Shown in pieces: positions 61,301 to 63,876 of a stretch of 64,000 nucleotides of DNA. Source of the DNA: Tridacna crocea (Eukaryota > Mollusca > Bivalvia > Cardiida > Cardiidae); assembly GCA_943736015.1 (NCBI GenBank), contig OX031062.1, forward strand, positions 60,500,962-60,564,961, read 5' to 3'. The notes under the pieces are model-generated. The model did no database searches. It was not told where the DNA came from and was given only the letters and a program-made list of their open reading frames with translations. Each line of letters begins with the position of its first letter. Position 1 is the first letter of the stretch. Position numbers and translations under genes: made by a program.

Positions 61301-63109
61301 TAGAAAATGCTGGTAAATATAAACACGTTTTCTACTATATCAGAGACAAATTGCATCATTTGAGCCACATTCATATTGGCATTTACAAATGCATTCAATT
61401 TTGGTATCATTTTTGTTGTTTGCATTAAACCTTTTTCTGATGACCCCATGTTTTAATGACCTATGGAAAGTGGGGCTTTGAAAACGTTTTGGGGGAATAA
61501 AACTTGTAACTGGCATTTCCTTCTTAGCTCATATTTTACCCTATGAAAGATAACTTTTGAGTCTTGATTAACCCTTTACTCCATAGATACTCATTTCTAC
61601 GCAATGCTTGTAGGAGCCTTTAAAAAACATTGTGGCAAAAGATGAAATTGCTCGTGACGAGCAATTTCACCTTTTGTCACAATGTTTTCTATGCTATATC
61701 AAAAGGTGTCATATACACATAAGAAATGGCTTTATCCTTGCTGTTATTTAGGGTCAATGAGAGATACCATAGAAATGCCTTATGGGGTATAGGATTAACA
61801 TGTCATCTGCTGTTGCTTTCATTTTGATGGATTCTGAAATTTTGCTGTTTAGCAAGAAGACTTACAAAGTTTTCTTCCTGTCAATTTCAATTTTCTTCCC
61901 ATTTGAAAGTGTATTCCCTTCTCATATTTGTCATATCTATCATCTTCTTTGTTCTGTAAAAAGATTTAGCCTTTCACCAAACAACAAATTTCAGGGTCTT
62001 CTGAATTTGAAACATTTGTTGACCACAAATGCAAAATGGGTATAAATAAATTTTATGGTACTGGTATGGTAGAAATATTGTTGGAAAAGGAGAAAATGTT
62101 GCTTACCAGCATTTTCTCCTTCACCCACAATGTTTTCAAAAACTTTTTCTGTAAAGGGTCATCAAAACTTTGGATTGTATGGTAAAAGATTGTGATATTT
62201 ACATAAGACAATTTCCTTTCCCTAGATACCAGTAGTAACTAGAATCACTTCTGTTTAGATTACTTCAGGGAGATTAAGTTTCCTTTCTATAAATAACAAA
62301 TTAAAAATTACCAGTTTTGTTTTTTGATAGATTCCTCAGATGCTAATTGGATTAAGCAGAAGTGTCAGCTCGTATTACAGCCGATATCATGTATTGGGGG
62401 TAAGTGTATTTTTAGTATGTGTGCAGTTTTCATAGCATGCAGTGTTCTATTGATGCAGCTTAAACCTGATGATGCACAAGTACAATTTTGTGTATCCATT
62501 GAGAAGACAGGTTTAACCTTTTACCTGTTATGCCAATAGGAGACTCTTCCATTTCAGCAGCAAATAAAGATATGATGTCAAAAACATGGACAAATGAGGA
62601 TACAAATAACTGATTGAGTGGAAAACATTGTGGGAAAAGGAGAAAATGCTGGTTACCAGCATTTTCTCCTTTTTCTACAATGTTTTCTACAGACTTCTTT
62701 CATTGGGGTCATCAAAAGTAGGGATTGTGTGGTAATGGGTTAATAAACAACAAAATTTTAGACTAGACAAAATTGAAAAACATTTGCAGATAACAAAATA
62801 TGTGGCTTAAATGAAAATTTCTGTATCTGGTAGGTTACCAGCATTTTCTCTTTTTCCCCAATTTTTTTTATTTCAAAAGCTTTTTGTTTCATGGTTGTTA
62901 CAATTCGGCATTGAGTGGTAAAGGGTTTAAGCACTCATTAATGGATAATGGGTTAATCAGGCTGTTAATTTCCTTTGTCTTTATCACAGGAGGCCAGACC
63001 ACACTTATTACCTACAATGTATGCTAGACTATATCTACTGAAGGCAGTGTATCAAGTTATGTGTAATGGTTTAAGACTGATGGGAATTACGCCATTGTCA
63101 CAGCTCTAA
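31167..63109 (+). CDS. DALRD3: DALRD3, DALR anticodon-binding domain protein 3 (14 exons)
   Basis: In mammals DALRD3 binds particular arginine tRNAs and helps METTL2 place m3C at position 32. It resembles the C-terminal half of arginyl-tRNA synthetase but lacks the aminoacylation motifs, and none are seen here. Exons: 31167-31331, 33438-33784, 35076-35242, 36729-36827, 37589-37653, 39568-39678, 41042-41121, 41659-41717, 42484-42566, 43760-43886, 51793-51851, 60650-60763, 62331-62399, 62990-63109. All phases agree and no stop interrupts the 554 residues (human about 543). Best-conserved are FVMYNCARLATL at about 413-424, PPLPPIDSVDFS, LIGLSRSVSSYYSRYHVLGE and the C-terminus ARPHLLPTMYARLYLLKAV...ITPLSQL. 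Introns 10 and 11 each hold a complete LTR retrotransposon. Exon borders are predicted by eye, not from transcripts. Confidence 0.9.
31513..32303. mobile_element. Mutator-like non-autonomous element, copy 2 (791 bp)
   Basis: Same long inverted ends (TACCATCAGTCTGATGGTG ... CAGACTGAAGGTA) as 27525-28312, in DALRD3 intron 1. The flanks TTCCATTCC and TTCAATTCA agree at 7 of 9 positions, fitting an aged 9-bp duplication. Confidence 0.8.
32504..32788 (+). mobile_element. TTAA-hairpin MITE A with duplicated hairpin arm
   Basis: 285 bp TTAA to TTAA. A block of about 56 bp starting near AAGGGTTTAAAACATTGTGG is repeated in tandem, giving one and a half hairpins. Confidence 0.85.
33164..33392 (+). mobile_element. 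TTAA-hairpin MITE A, full length
   Basis: 229 bp TTAA to TTAA in DALRD3 intron 1, ending about 45 bp before exon 2. Hairpin centre near 33304. Confidence 0.9.
33438..33784 (+). CDS. DALRD3: DALRD3 exon 2 (347 bp)
   Basis: VFATIQDSLIQADGCFIKTV to LLFEANG; acceptor TTTTCCAG, donor GTAAGT. Starts in phase 0 and passes 2 nt to exon 3. Confidence 0.85.
33811..33893 (-). mobile_element. TTAA-hairpin MITE A, half copy
   Basis: GCTTTACAACCCTGCGAAAG to the hairpin (GCTGGTAACCAGC), then cut off. Confidence 0.65.
34074..34400 (+). mobile_element. tRNA-like sequence split by a MITE
   Basis: CTCTTTAGCTCAGTGGTTAT (box A) lies left of the MITE and GGTTCAAATCCTGCC (box B) right of it; the split is at a TTAA. 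A SINE head or pseudo-tRNA rather than an active gene. Confidence 0.65.
34109..34336 (+). mobile_element. TTAA-hairpin MITE A inside a tRNA-like sequence
   Basis: 228 bp TTAA to TTAA; hairpin centre near 34250; end GGTAATGGGTTAA. Confidence 0.9.
34450..34665 (+). mobile_element. TTAA-hairpin MITE A, decayed
   Basis: Order of blocks GTACCAAAGGTCAGAATT, AAAAGCATTTGC, GAAAGGCAGGAAGC, TGTTTGGTGAAGG is kept, but the hairpin is lost and a poly-G run is present at about 34617. Confidence 0.45.
34683..34990 (+). mobile_element. tRNA-derived SINE with duplicated box B
   Basis: AATATAGCTCAGTAGGTAGA forms box A. GGGTTCAAATCCCC and GGGTTCGAATCCCC are two successive box B copies. The body contains CCAGGAGAAGCTCACAGTAG and the tail is AACCAAACCAAAC. 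Confidence 0.82.
35076..35242 (+). CDS. DALRD3: DALRD3 exon 3
   Basis: CMVTNVMAGDMCDTVMDACT to NSCIHKS; acceptor TTTACTCTAG, donor GTAGTC. Takes 1 nt to complete a Gly codon and passes 1 nt. Confidence 0.8.
35325..35400 (-). mobile_element. tRNA-like relic
   Basis: In reverse sense, CAGGTTCAGTGGTTATAGAG and GGGTCACTGGTTTGATC resemble box A and box B. Incomplete; low certainty. Confidence 0.4.
35466..35693 (-). mobile_element. TTAA-hairpin MITE A
   Basis: GCTTTACCAAACAATCCCTG start, hairpin near 35557, TTTGGTAAAGAGTTAG end. In DALRD3 intron 3. Confidence 0.82.
36043..36264 (+). mobile_element. TTAA-hairpin MITE A, tip deleted
   Basis: The hairpin lacks its tip: AGGAGAAAATG runs directly into CATTTTCTCC. 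Right end GGTAAAGAGTTAA. Confidence 0.72.
36458..36686 (-). mobile_element. TTAA-hairpin MITE A, full length
   Basis: 229 bp TTAA to TTAA, reverse orientation, hairpin centre near 36546 (88 bp from the left end). It ends about 40 bp before exon 4. A decayed copy lies at about 36261-36460. Confidence 0.9.
36729..36827 (+). CDS. DALRD3: DALRD3 exon 4 (99 bp)
   Basis: DNTCEFNMKQYMEEKNINIG to NLNKCC; acceptor TTTTTATTTTACAG, donor GTTTGT (weak consensus). Confidence 0.75.
36990..37227 (-). mobile_element. TTAA-hairpin MITE A
   Basis: TTTACCCTTTATCACACAAT start, hairpin near 37080, TATGGTAAAGAGTTAA end shared with the next copy. Confidence 0.82.
37224..37437 (+). mobile_element. TTAA-hairpin MITE A, diverged
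   Basis: Shares TTAA with the previous copy; mutated hairpin near 37349 (GCTAGTTAGCAGC). A further partial copy follows at 37438-37531. Confidence 0.7.
37589..37653 (+). CDS. DALRD3: DALRD3 exon 5 (65 bp)
   Basis: Read as CESGVHTDVFRQAVMLNNCK then K in the only frame that joins exons 4 and 6. Acceptor TACTTTGTTGTAG, donor GTAAGT. Confidence 0.75.
37918..38137 (+). mobile_element. TTAA-hairpin MITE A
   Basis: TTAACTCTTTACCAAACGAC start, hairpin near 38056, short end GTGGTAAGTTAA shared with the next copy. Confidence 0.85.
38134..38349 (+). mobile_element. TTAA-hairpin MITE A, diverged
   Basis: TTAACTCTTTAGCAGATGAC start, hairpin decayed, GTGGTAAAGGGTCAA end. Confidence 0.7.
38414..38645 (-). 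mobile_element. TTAA-hairpin MITE A
   Basis: TTAACCATTCACCACACAAT start, hairpin near 38502, TCTGGCAAAGGTTTAA end. Confidence 0.83.
39150..39374 (-). mobile_element. TTAA-hairpin MITE A
   Basis: GACCCTTTACCACACAATCC start, perfect hairpin near 39236, TTGTGGTAAAGAGTTA end. Confidence 0.85.
39568..39678 (+). CDS. DALRD3: DALRD3 exon 6 (111 bp)
   Basis: CMTGQKLLHISGQSVSFTSQ to TESETIDQ; strong acceptor TTTTTTTTTTCAG and donor GTAAAC, phase 0 at both ends. The QKVDLLLKVL segment matches the vertebrate QKLDLLW-type block. Confidence 0.85.
40010..40233 (-). mobile_element. TTAA-hairpin MITE A
   Basis: TTAACCCATTACCACACAAT start, hairpin near 40097, GGGAATGAGTTAA end. Confidence 0.85.
40826..40886. 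repeat. Short hairpin repeat (family D)
   Basis: CCAGTGTAGATCAAGATCAA and TATTGATCTACACTGTC arms in DALRD3 intron 6. Confidence 0.72.
41042..41121 (+). CDS. DALRD3: DALRD3 exon 7 (80 bp)
   Basis: VHFVHSGVSKTKGCEEQGAF to DTYLK; acceptor CTTACTTAG, donor GTAAGT; phase 0 in, 2 nt out. Confidence 0.82.
41163..41340 (+). mobile_element. TTAA-hairpin MITE A, half hairpin
   Basis: TTAAGTCTTTACCAATTAC start and GTGGTAAAGGGTCAAC end; deletion from the hairpin tip to the right flank. Confidence 0.68.
41423..41549 (+). mobile_element. TTAA-hairpin MITE A, truncated in the hairpin
   Basis: TTAACTTTTTCCCAAACGAC to CATTGTGGGAAAGG, then unrelated sequence. Confidence 0.68.
41659..41717 (+). CDS. DALRD3: DALRD3 exon 8 (59 bp)
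   Basis: LRYSQMKEAAIMKYGDSVQ; acceptor TTTCAACAG, donor GTAAGA. Matches the RxxQxxxAxxxKxG block of DALRD3. Confidence 0.85.
41753..41981 (-). mobile_element. TTAA-hairpin MITE B, full length
   Basis: 229 bp TTAA to TTAA, only about 35 bp downstream of exon 8. Hairpin on GCTCGTGACAAGC, centre near 41841. Confidence 0.9.
42484..42566 (+). CDS. DALRD3: DALRD3 exon 9 (83 bp)
   Basis: KGWEDTLRSLTLACVKFEFL to TPRNT; acceptor CTGTCCATAG, donor GTAAGC. The VKFEFLS block is conserved. Confidence 0.87.
42606..42660 (-). mobile_element. TTAA-hairpin MITE A, short fragment
   Basis: TTAAGCCTTTACTACACAAT start, followed by about 35 bp of family sequence. Confidence 0.5.
43000..43175 (-). mobile_element. 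TTAA-hairpin MITE A, both ends lost
   Basis: Hairpin near 43049 and the GTCGTCTGCAAATGCTTTCA block are present, without terminal TTAA. Confidence 0.68.
43505..43733 (-). mobile_element. TTAA-hairpin MITE A, full length
   Basis: 229 bp TTAA to TTAA; hairpin centre near 43592, 88 bp from the left end. It ends 26 bp before exon 10. Confidence 0.92.
43760..43886 (+). CDS. DALRD3: DALRD3 exon 10 (127 bp), start of DALR domain
   Basis: IKLKSDNKEDRTGENSLQGS FVMYNCARLATLLSHFEENV. The FVMYNCAR motif corresponds to the conserved Y-x2-AR helix of arginyl-tRNA synthetase anticodon-binding domains. Acceptor TTGTTTCCAG, donor GTAATT, 1 nt passed on. Confidence 0.92.
43910..43967 (+). mobile_element. TTAA-hairpin MITE A, 58-bp internal deletion form
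   Basis: TTACCTAATGACATAATTTT joined directly to GTGTGGTAAAGG; only the two ends remain. Confidence 0.6.
43970..44131. repeat. TCTC/TCTG and ATCT microsatellites
   Basis: Compound (TCTC)n(TCTG)n at about 43974-44024 and (ATCT)n at about 44114-44131. Confidence 0.8.
44210..44407 (+). mobile_element. TTAA-hairpin MITE A, 5' truncated
   Basis: Starts in the CAACAGCATTTGCAGATGAC block, hairpin near 44320, ends GGCAATGGGTTAA. Confidence 0.78.
44566..45125 (+). repeat. 5' LTR of retrotransposon copy 1
   Basis: 560 bp. Contains a TATTATAAAAGG box-like stretch and AATAAATTC near the end, plausible promoter and polyadenylation signals. One difference from the 3' LTR was noticed (ATTCAGTGTGG here, ATTCAGTTTGG there). 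Confidence 0.93.
45131..45148 (+). promoter_or_regulatory. Primer-binding site, tRNA-Pro type
   Basis: TGGGGGCTCGTCCGGGAT is an 18-base complement to the 3' end of tRNA-Pro, the same site used by many retroviruses that prime with proline tRNA. It lies 5 bp after the LTR. Confidence 0.85.
45371..46786 (+). CDS. Gag of retrotransposon copy 1 (471 aa)
   Basis: Structural protein of the element's particle. The N-terminal 90 residues are followed by about 70 residues of alternating Glu and Arg (roughly 92-165), predicted to form a charged single alpha helix. A capsid-like region follows (KHIRLVPPFQEKEVDKYFLH, typical of Ty3/gypsy Gag), and then a CCHC zinc knuckle CNYCKKPGHLVSEC at 406-419. The frame stops at 46784-46786 a few bases into the protease region. 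In copy 2 the same region continues into pol without a stop, because copy 1 has one T fewer near 46778. Confidence 0.92.
   Translation: MSFDLDKFTAEPSVELLYLGKKTDLLNLAKHYELSEIKSSMRKHEIRNILVQYFVDEEIFNENALSLIVDVQSVSSSKELELKFQIRQLEIQEREKEREREREREREEREREREREERERERQREERVEREKEREREREEREREEREKEREREEREKEREFQLRMREIEMQERANQPKQKIEYNFDITKHIRLVPPFQEKEVDKYFLHFEKVAENLNWPKEHWTLLLQSVLIGKAREIYTQLGVEQSHHYETVKELILKGYELVPEAYRQKFRNCKKDSNQTHVEFARNKEQLFDRWCCSKKIDQNYDKLRQLMLVEEFKRCIQFDVKTFLDEKQVETLEEAARLADNYYLTHKVSFINKPKPTSSHPQNKFTSGNSSGMPSQSNTPKPNSTSETKSQYPLSRPTCNYCKKPGHLVSECLKLKRKLESDEAKPTGLTTLRPRPQSSIKTNTIDIVTKPKSDSTMEIFEPLC
46780..50178 (+). CDS. Pol of retrotransposon copy 1: PR-INT-RT-RH (1132 aa)
   Basis: Polyprotein with an unusual order. 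Protease: DTGAS at 23-27. Integrase: HHCC zinc region about 277-317, catalytic D348 (LIDCVG), D407 (QSDQGS) and E443 (GALERFHQ), then a GPY/F-type module around 580-597. Reverse transcriptase: TYRMCTDYRKVN near 765, YIDD at 866-869. RNase H: LAVDASDVGIGAVL near 1015 and the C-terminus GKDNIIPDALSRV. Integrase before reverse transcriptase is the Ty1/copia order, but the sequences are Ty3/gypsy-like, as in the Gmr1 group. The start ATG may not be used if expression depends on frameshifting from gag. Confidence 0.94.
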   Translation: MLNGFVSLSGDNCPPTPIKILRDTGASQSLILADILPFSEKTSSGTSVLIQGVECGTVNIPLHHVNLSSDLVTGPVVIGIKPSLPFKGVHLLLGNDLAGDKVVVNPLVTDTPNIGQTDDPIEQEIPDLYPSCAVTRAMAKKAILKNSNSDIDLTDTFIGQYFNNEIKKSLDPSLSDTQTDSSMSCHSPPRSIDQGHDTLSKSQLIQEQQTDPEISKLIFSALPEDEISQVPMCYYIKNGILMRKWRPFDVPADDEWAVYHQIVVPKSYRHEILSIAHESPMSGHLGINKTYHKIITHFYWPGLKSDVSKYCKTCHTCQMVGKPNQTIPKAQLQPIPAFDEPFSRILIDCVGPLPRTKSGNEYLLTIMCTSTRFPEAIPLRNIKTKSIVKALIKFFTFVGLPKSVQSDQGSNFMSGIFQQVMHELGIKQYRSSAYHPESQGALERFHQTLKNMIRSYCFDTEKDWDEGIHLLLFATRESVQESLGFSPFELVFGHSIRGPLKLLKEKFLSKDETPLNLLQYVSDFRNRLSRACEVARSNLKTSQGKMKARYDNHVIDRKFEPGDKVLALLPIPGRPLQARYFGPYTIDKKTSDLNYIINTPGRRKNKQMCHVNMLKEYFDTDSSISKPITVVNTVPQESNVSNLEVNSDFIDKSDPGPSKLENSDILRNLDNKLSHLDPSQQEELKQLIHEYEHLFPDIPTRTDKIYHDVIVEDSKPIKQHPYRMSPLKQKYLQDEVKYLLENDFIEPSQSNYSSPCILVPKSNGTYRMCTDYRKVNSVTKTDSFPIPRIDDCIDKVGNSKYVTKFDLLKGFWQVPLTDKAKEVSAFATPNGLYQYKVMPFGMKNSPATFQRLINNVICGLDGCDAYIDDVIIYSDSWSDHLQRIRKFFDRLSKAKLTVNLAKTEFCHATVTFLGHLVGQGQVKPLEAKVNAISEFPVPKCKRQLMRFLGMAGYYRKFCKNFSGIAEPLTNLLKKSTKFKWNDKCQDAFDRLKAILKSAPVLLAPDFDKCFKLAVDASDVGIGAVLLQEDNNGIDHPVCYFSKKFNKHQKNYSTIEKECLALILAIQQFEVYLTSSTSPIVVFSDHNPLSFLHKLKNKNQRLLRWSLLLQEFNLDIRHIKGKDNIIPDALSRV
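50407..50966 (+). repeat. 3' LTR of retrotransposon copy 1
   Basis: 560 bp, identical in length to the 5' LTR, followed by the TAGT target duplication. Confidence 0.93.
51006..51231 (+). mobile_element. TTAA-hairpin MITE A, diverged
   Basis: CCCTTTACCTCACAACAG start, hairpin on GCTGGTTTCCAGC, GTAAAGGGTTAA end. Confidence 0.75.
51258..51432 (+). mobile_element. TTAA-hairpin MITE A, one hairpin arm lost
   Basis: TTAACTCTTTACCAAACAAT start; the stem runs from GGAAAAGGAGAAAAGG directly to CTTCTCTCTCAGGG. Confidence 0.72.
51596..51765 (+). mobile_element. TTAA-hairpin MITE A, left flank deleted
   Basis: 170 bp TTAA to TTAA; about 60 bp of the left flank are missing, hairpin near 51680 is intact. 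It ends 28 bp before exon 11. Confidence 0.78.
51793..51851 (+). CDS. DALRD3: DALRD3 exon 11 (59 bp)
   Basis: Completes a Gly codon then encodes TYPPLPPIDSVDFSTLREE, matching the conserved YPxxPPxxSLDFSLL block. Acceptor TTTACAG, donor GTAAAA. It sits between two oppositely oriented retrotransposons. Confidence 0.9.
51868..52094 (-). mobile_element. TTAA-hairpin MITE A
   Basis: TTAACCCTTTCCCAAACTAT start, hairpin near 51957, TTTGGTAAAAGTTAA end; begins 16 bp after exon 11. Confidence 0.85.
52128..52330 (-). mobile_element. TTAA-hairpin MITE A, decayed
   Basis: Hairpin near 52203 (GCTGGTAACCAGC) survives; the flanks are diverged. Confidence 0.6.
52836..53572 (-). mobile_element. TTAA-hairpin MITE A split by a retroposon
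   Basis: TTAACCCATTACCACACAAT start and GTGTGGTAATGGGTTAA end, hairpin near 52927. Interrupted at 53021-53516. Confidence 0.85.
53021..53516 (+). mobile_element. Retroposon with (ATTC)n tail
   Basis: About 496 bp starting GTCCCCGTGGGGTCCCCGGG and ending in ATTCATTCATTC, flanked by a direct repeat (TTCAAATGCTTTCA at 53007-53020 and 53517-53530). It contains GTCGTAAAAGGCGACAAAAG and a related GAAGGCGACTAAAAT. The tail and duplication fit a non-LTR-mobilised SINE or truncated LINE; the family is unknown. Confidence 0.75.
53645..54204 (-). repeat. 3' LTR of retrotransposon copy 2
   Basis: 560 bp; reads TGTTACGAGTCAGG on the plus strand and ends GTACATAACA, adjacent to the purine tract in complement. 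Confidence 0.93.
54431..59239 (-). CDS. Gag-Pol polyprotein of retrotransposon copy 2 (1602 aa)
   Basis: Single frame with the domains of copy 1: a Glu/Arg-rich helix, CCHC knuckle (406-419), protease DTGAS (about 493), integrase, then reverse transcriptase (YIDD about 1336-1339) and RNase H to DALSRV. No stop or frameshift is seen, so it may be competent. Gag and Pol are fused, so the element must control their ratio some other way (proteolysis, splicing), or the fusion is particular to this copy. Differences from copy 1 include Cys for Tyr just before the TKFDLLKGFWQV motif. Confidence 0.95.
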   Translation of the reverse strand: MSFDLDKFTAEPSVELLNLGKKTDLLNLAKHYKLSEIKSSMRKHEIKNILVQYFVDEEIFNENALSLIVDVQSVSSSKELELKLQIRQLEIQEREKERERERQREERVEREKEREREREREREEREMERERERVEREREREEREREREEREREEREKEREFQLRMREIEMQERANQPKQKIEYNFDVTKHIRLVPPFQEKEVDKYFLHFEKVAENLNWPREHWTLLLQSVLIGKAREIYTQLGVEQCHHYETVKELILKGYELVPEAYRQKFRNCKKDSNQTHVEFARNKEQLFDRWCCSKKIDQNYDKLRQLMLVEEFKRCIQSDVKTFLDEKQVETLEEAARLADNYYLTHKVSFIAKPKPTSSHPQNKFTSGNSSGMPSQSNTPKPNSTSETKTQYPLSRPTCNYCKKPGHLVSECLKLKRKLESDEAKPTGLTTLRPRPQSSIKTNTIDIVTKPKSDSTMEIFEPFMLNGFVSLSGDNCPPTPIKILRDTGASQSLILADILPFSEKTSSGTSVLIQGVECGTVNIPLHHVNLSSDLVTGPVVIGIKPSLPFQGVHLLLGNDLAGDKVVVNPLVTDTPNIGQTDDPIEQEIPDLYPSCAVTRAMAKKAILKNSNSDIDLTDTFIGQYFNNEIKKSLDPSLSDTQTDSSMSCHSPPRSIDQGHDTLSKSQLIQEQQADPEISKLIFRALPEDEISQVPMCYYIKNGILMRKWRPFDVPADDEWAVYHQIVVPKSYRHEILSIAHESPMSGHLGINKTYHKIITHFYWPGLKSDVSKYCKTCHTCQMVGKPNQTIPKAQLQPIPAFDEPFSRILIDCVGPLPRTKSGNEYLLTIMCTSTRFPEAIPLRNIKTKSIVKALIKFFTFVGLPKSVQSDQGSNFMSGIFQQVMHELGIKQYRSSAYHPESQGALERFHQTLKNMIRSYCFDTEKDWDEGIHLLLFAARESVQESLGFSPFELVFGHSVRGPLKLLKEKFLSNDETPLNLLQYVSDFRNRLSRACEVARSNLKTSQGKMKARYDNHVIDRKFKPGDKVLALLPIPGRPLQARYFGPYTIDKKTSDLNYIINTPGRRKNKQMCHVNMLKEYFDRDSSISKPITVVNTVPQESNVSDLEVNSDFIDKSDPGPSKLENSDILRNLNNKLSHLEPSQQEELKQLIHEYEHLFPDIPTRTDKIYHDVIVEDSKPIKQHPYRMNPLKQKYLQDEVKYLLENDFIEPSQSNYSSPCILVPKSNGTYRMCTDYRKVNSVTKTDSFPIPRIDDCIDKVGNSKCVTKFDLLKGFWQVPLTDRAKEVSAFATPNGLYQYKVMPFGMKNSPATFQRLVNNVICGLDGCDAYIDDVIIYSDSWSDHLQRIRKFFDRLSKAKLTVNLAKTEFCHATVTFLGHLVGQGQVKPLEAKVNAISEFPVPKCKRQLMRFLGMAGYYRKFCKNFSGIAEPLTNLLKKSTKFKWNDKCQDAFDRLKAILKSAPVLLAPDFDKCFKLAVDASDVGIGAVLLQEDNNGIDHPVCYFSKKFNKHQKNYSTIEKECLALILAIQQFEVYLTSSTSPIVVFSDHNPLSFLHKLKNKNQRLLRWSLLLQEFNLDIRHIKGKDNIIPDALSRV
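59368..59385 (-). promoter_or_regulatory. Primer-binding site, tRNA-Pro type
   Basis: The exact complement of the 18-base site in copy 1, 5 bp from the 5' LTR. Confidence 0.85.
59391..59950 (-). repeat. 5' LTR of retrotransposon copy 2
   Basis: 560 bp, apparently identical to 53645-54204, followed by the ACAT duplication. Confidence 0.93.
59959..60187 (+). mobile_element. TTAA-hairpin MITE B, full length, reverse of 12743
   Basis: 229 bp TTAA to TTAA, hairpin on GCTCGTTATGAGC near 60098. Begins 9 bp after the LTR of copy 2. Confidence 0.9.
60188..60649. other. Intron 11 tail with MITE fragments
   Basis: GAAAACAGTGTGGTAAACAG and GCTGGTTACCAATATTTTCT near 60310-60360 are MITE remnants. No other feature. 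Confidence 0.5.
60650..60763 (+). CDS. DALRD3: DALRD3 exon 12 (114 bp)
   Basis: EEWGLLFNYVYPYPDLVRET to LFVPLHTHK; acceptor CACCTTTTTCAG, donor GTTGGT. The EW-LLFN-V-P-PD pattern is conserved in DALRD3. Confidence 0.88.
60898..61110 (-). mobile_element. TTAA-hairpin MITE A
   Basis: TTAACCCTTTCCCAAACAAT start, hairpin near 60987, AGAAAGGGTTAA end with a small deletion. Confidence 0.83.
61243..61425 (-). mobile_element. TTAA-hairpin MITE A, decayed
   Basis: GACTCTTTAGTACACAATCC start; the second hairpin arm is missing after GCTGGTAAAT. Confidence 0.55.
61568..61798 (-). mobile_element. TTAA-hairpin MITE B
   Basis: 231 bp TTAA to TTAA, hairpin on GCTCGTGACGAGC near 61656. Confidence 0.88.
61968..62190 (+). 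mobile_element. TTAA-hairpin MITE A, diverged
   Basis: TTAGCCTTTCACCAAACAAC start, hairpin on GTTGCTTACCAGC, GGTAAAAGATTG end. Confidence 0.7.
62331..62399 (+). CDS. DALRD3: DALRD3 exon 13 (69 bp)
   Basis: IPQMLIGLSRSVSSYYSRYH VLG; acceptor TTTTTTGATAG, donor GTAAGT, phase 0 at both ends. The SSYYxRxHxLG motif is the hallmark of the DALR domain C-terminal helix. Confidence 0.92.
62610..62743 (+). mobile_element. TTAA-hairpin MITE A, 5' truncated
   Basis: Begins just before the hairpin (near 62655) and ends GGTAATGGGTTAA. Confidence 0.75.
62740..62929 (+). mobile_element. TTAA-hairpin MITE A, decayed
   Basis: Shares TTAA with the previous copy; one hairpin arm is lost; ends GTGGTAAAGGG. Confidence 0.62.
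62990..63109 (+). CDS. DALRD3: DALRD3 exon 14 (C-terminus)
   Basis: EARPHLLPTMYARLYLLKAV to ITPLSQL, stop TAA at 63107-63109; acceptor CTTTATCACAG. The C-terminal EPRPHL...GLPPLSH-like pattern of vertebrate DALRD3 is recognisable. Confidence 0.93.
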   Translation, partial: EARPHLLPTMYARLYLLKAVYQVMCNGLRLMGITPLSQL

Positions 63110-63673
63110 TGTTATATTTTTGTAAATATTGTACTTGTAAGGTCTACTGAAATATATAAGGTATGTTCCAAATTGTGTTTAATTTCATATTTGTATCCCT
63201 GCAAAAGGGAACATTGCTGTAGCCAGCCAGCCAGTCTATCTTATCCTTCTGTGGGCATGCTCACATGTAAAACTTGTCGTATTAGGAGATGACACATAAA
63301 AAGTAGTACACATGATGCAAGTTACCTCTGAGAGGTTAGAGTAGATTGTGGCTACCACCATTTTATCCTTATCTCACAATGCTTTCATAAACTGTCTTTC
63401 TTGGAGTTGGTTAAACATGTGCTTGTTTGGAAAAAGGTAAACCAGAGAAACTGCCAGAAATGAAGGTAGCAAGAACAGCAGAACTTGATAAAGTCTTATA
63501 CTAAATAAGCATGTTTATAGATTCTTGACAGTTGACAAAAAATTAAAACAAATTTTATGGTATGAATATGCATGTAAAGAATAGAATAATTGAGGAACAC
63601 TCATATTGCAAAGGCTGTTTATAGTGGTAAACAGTTTATCTAGTACACCAAAAGGGTTCACTAAATAAATCCC
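63110..63673. other. Convergent intergenic region
   Basis: Between the DALRD3 stop and the stop of the minus-strand gene. No unambiguous AATAAA was assigned; both 3' UTRs must lie here. A weak MITE remnant is possible near 63340-63440. Confidence 0.5.
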
Positions 63674-63876
63674 CTAATCACTGGTTTCTATCAGTTCTTC
63701 CTGAGCTCTTTGTAGAAGATCTGAATTGTACATTTTATACACTTCAGGTAAGTCAAACATGGAAAATGTGAATGATCTGGTGAAAGATAAATCAGATAAC
63801 TTGTCATCATCTGTCCGATTCTTTTTGCTTCCAATGTTGAGTTGATCAGCTGTAATTGTCTTCATCAAAGTTTTAC
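63674..63876 (-). CDS. Last coding exon of an unrecognised gene (partial)
   Basis: In minus sense, GTGATACCTCAG is a plausible acceptor. The frame then reads KTLMKTITADQLNIGSKKNR to LLQRAQEELIETSD and stops at TAG (63676-63674). The end has a helical, acidic character. I do not recognise the family; upstream exons lie beyond the window. The coding call rests on the open frame with a good splice acceptor and its stop 565 bp from the convergent DALRD3 stop. Confidence 0.55.

Noticed and set aside
1764-62929. CRISPR-like or satellite array from the many similar palindromes
   Set aside because: Copies are dispersed, in both orientations, flanked by TTAA and of transposon length; the genome is eukaryotic.
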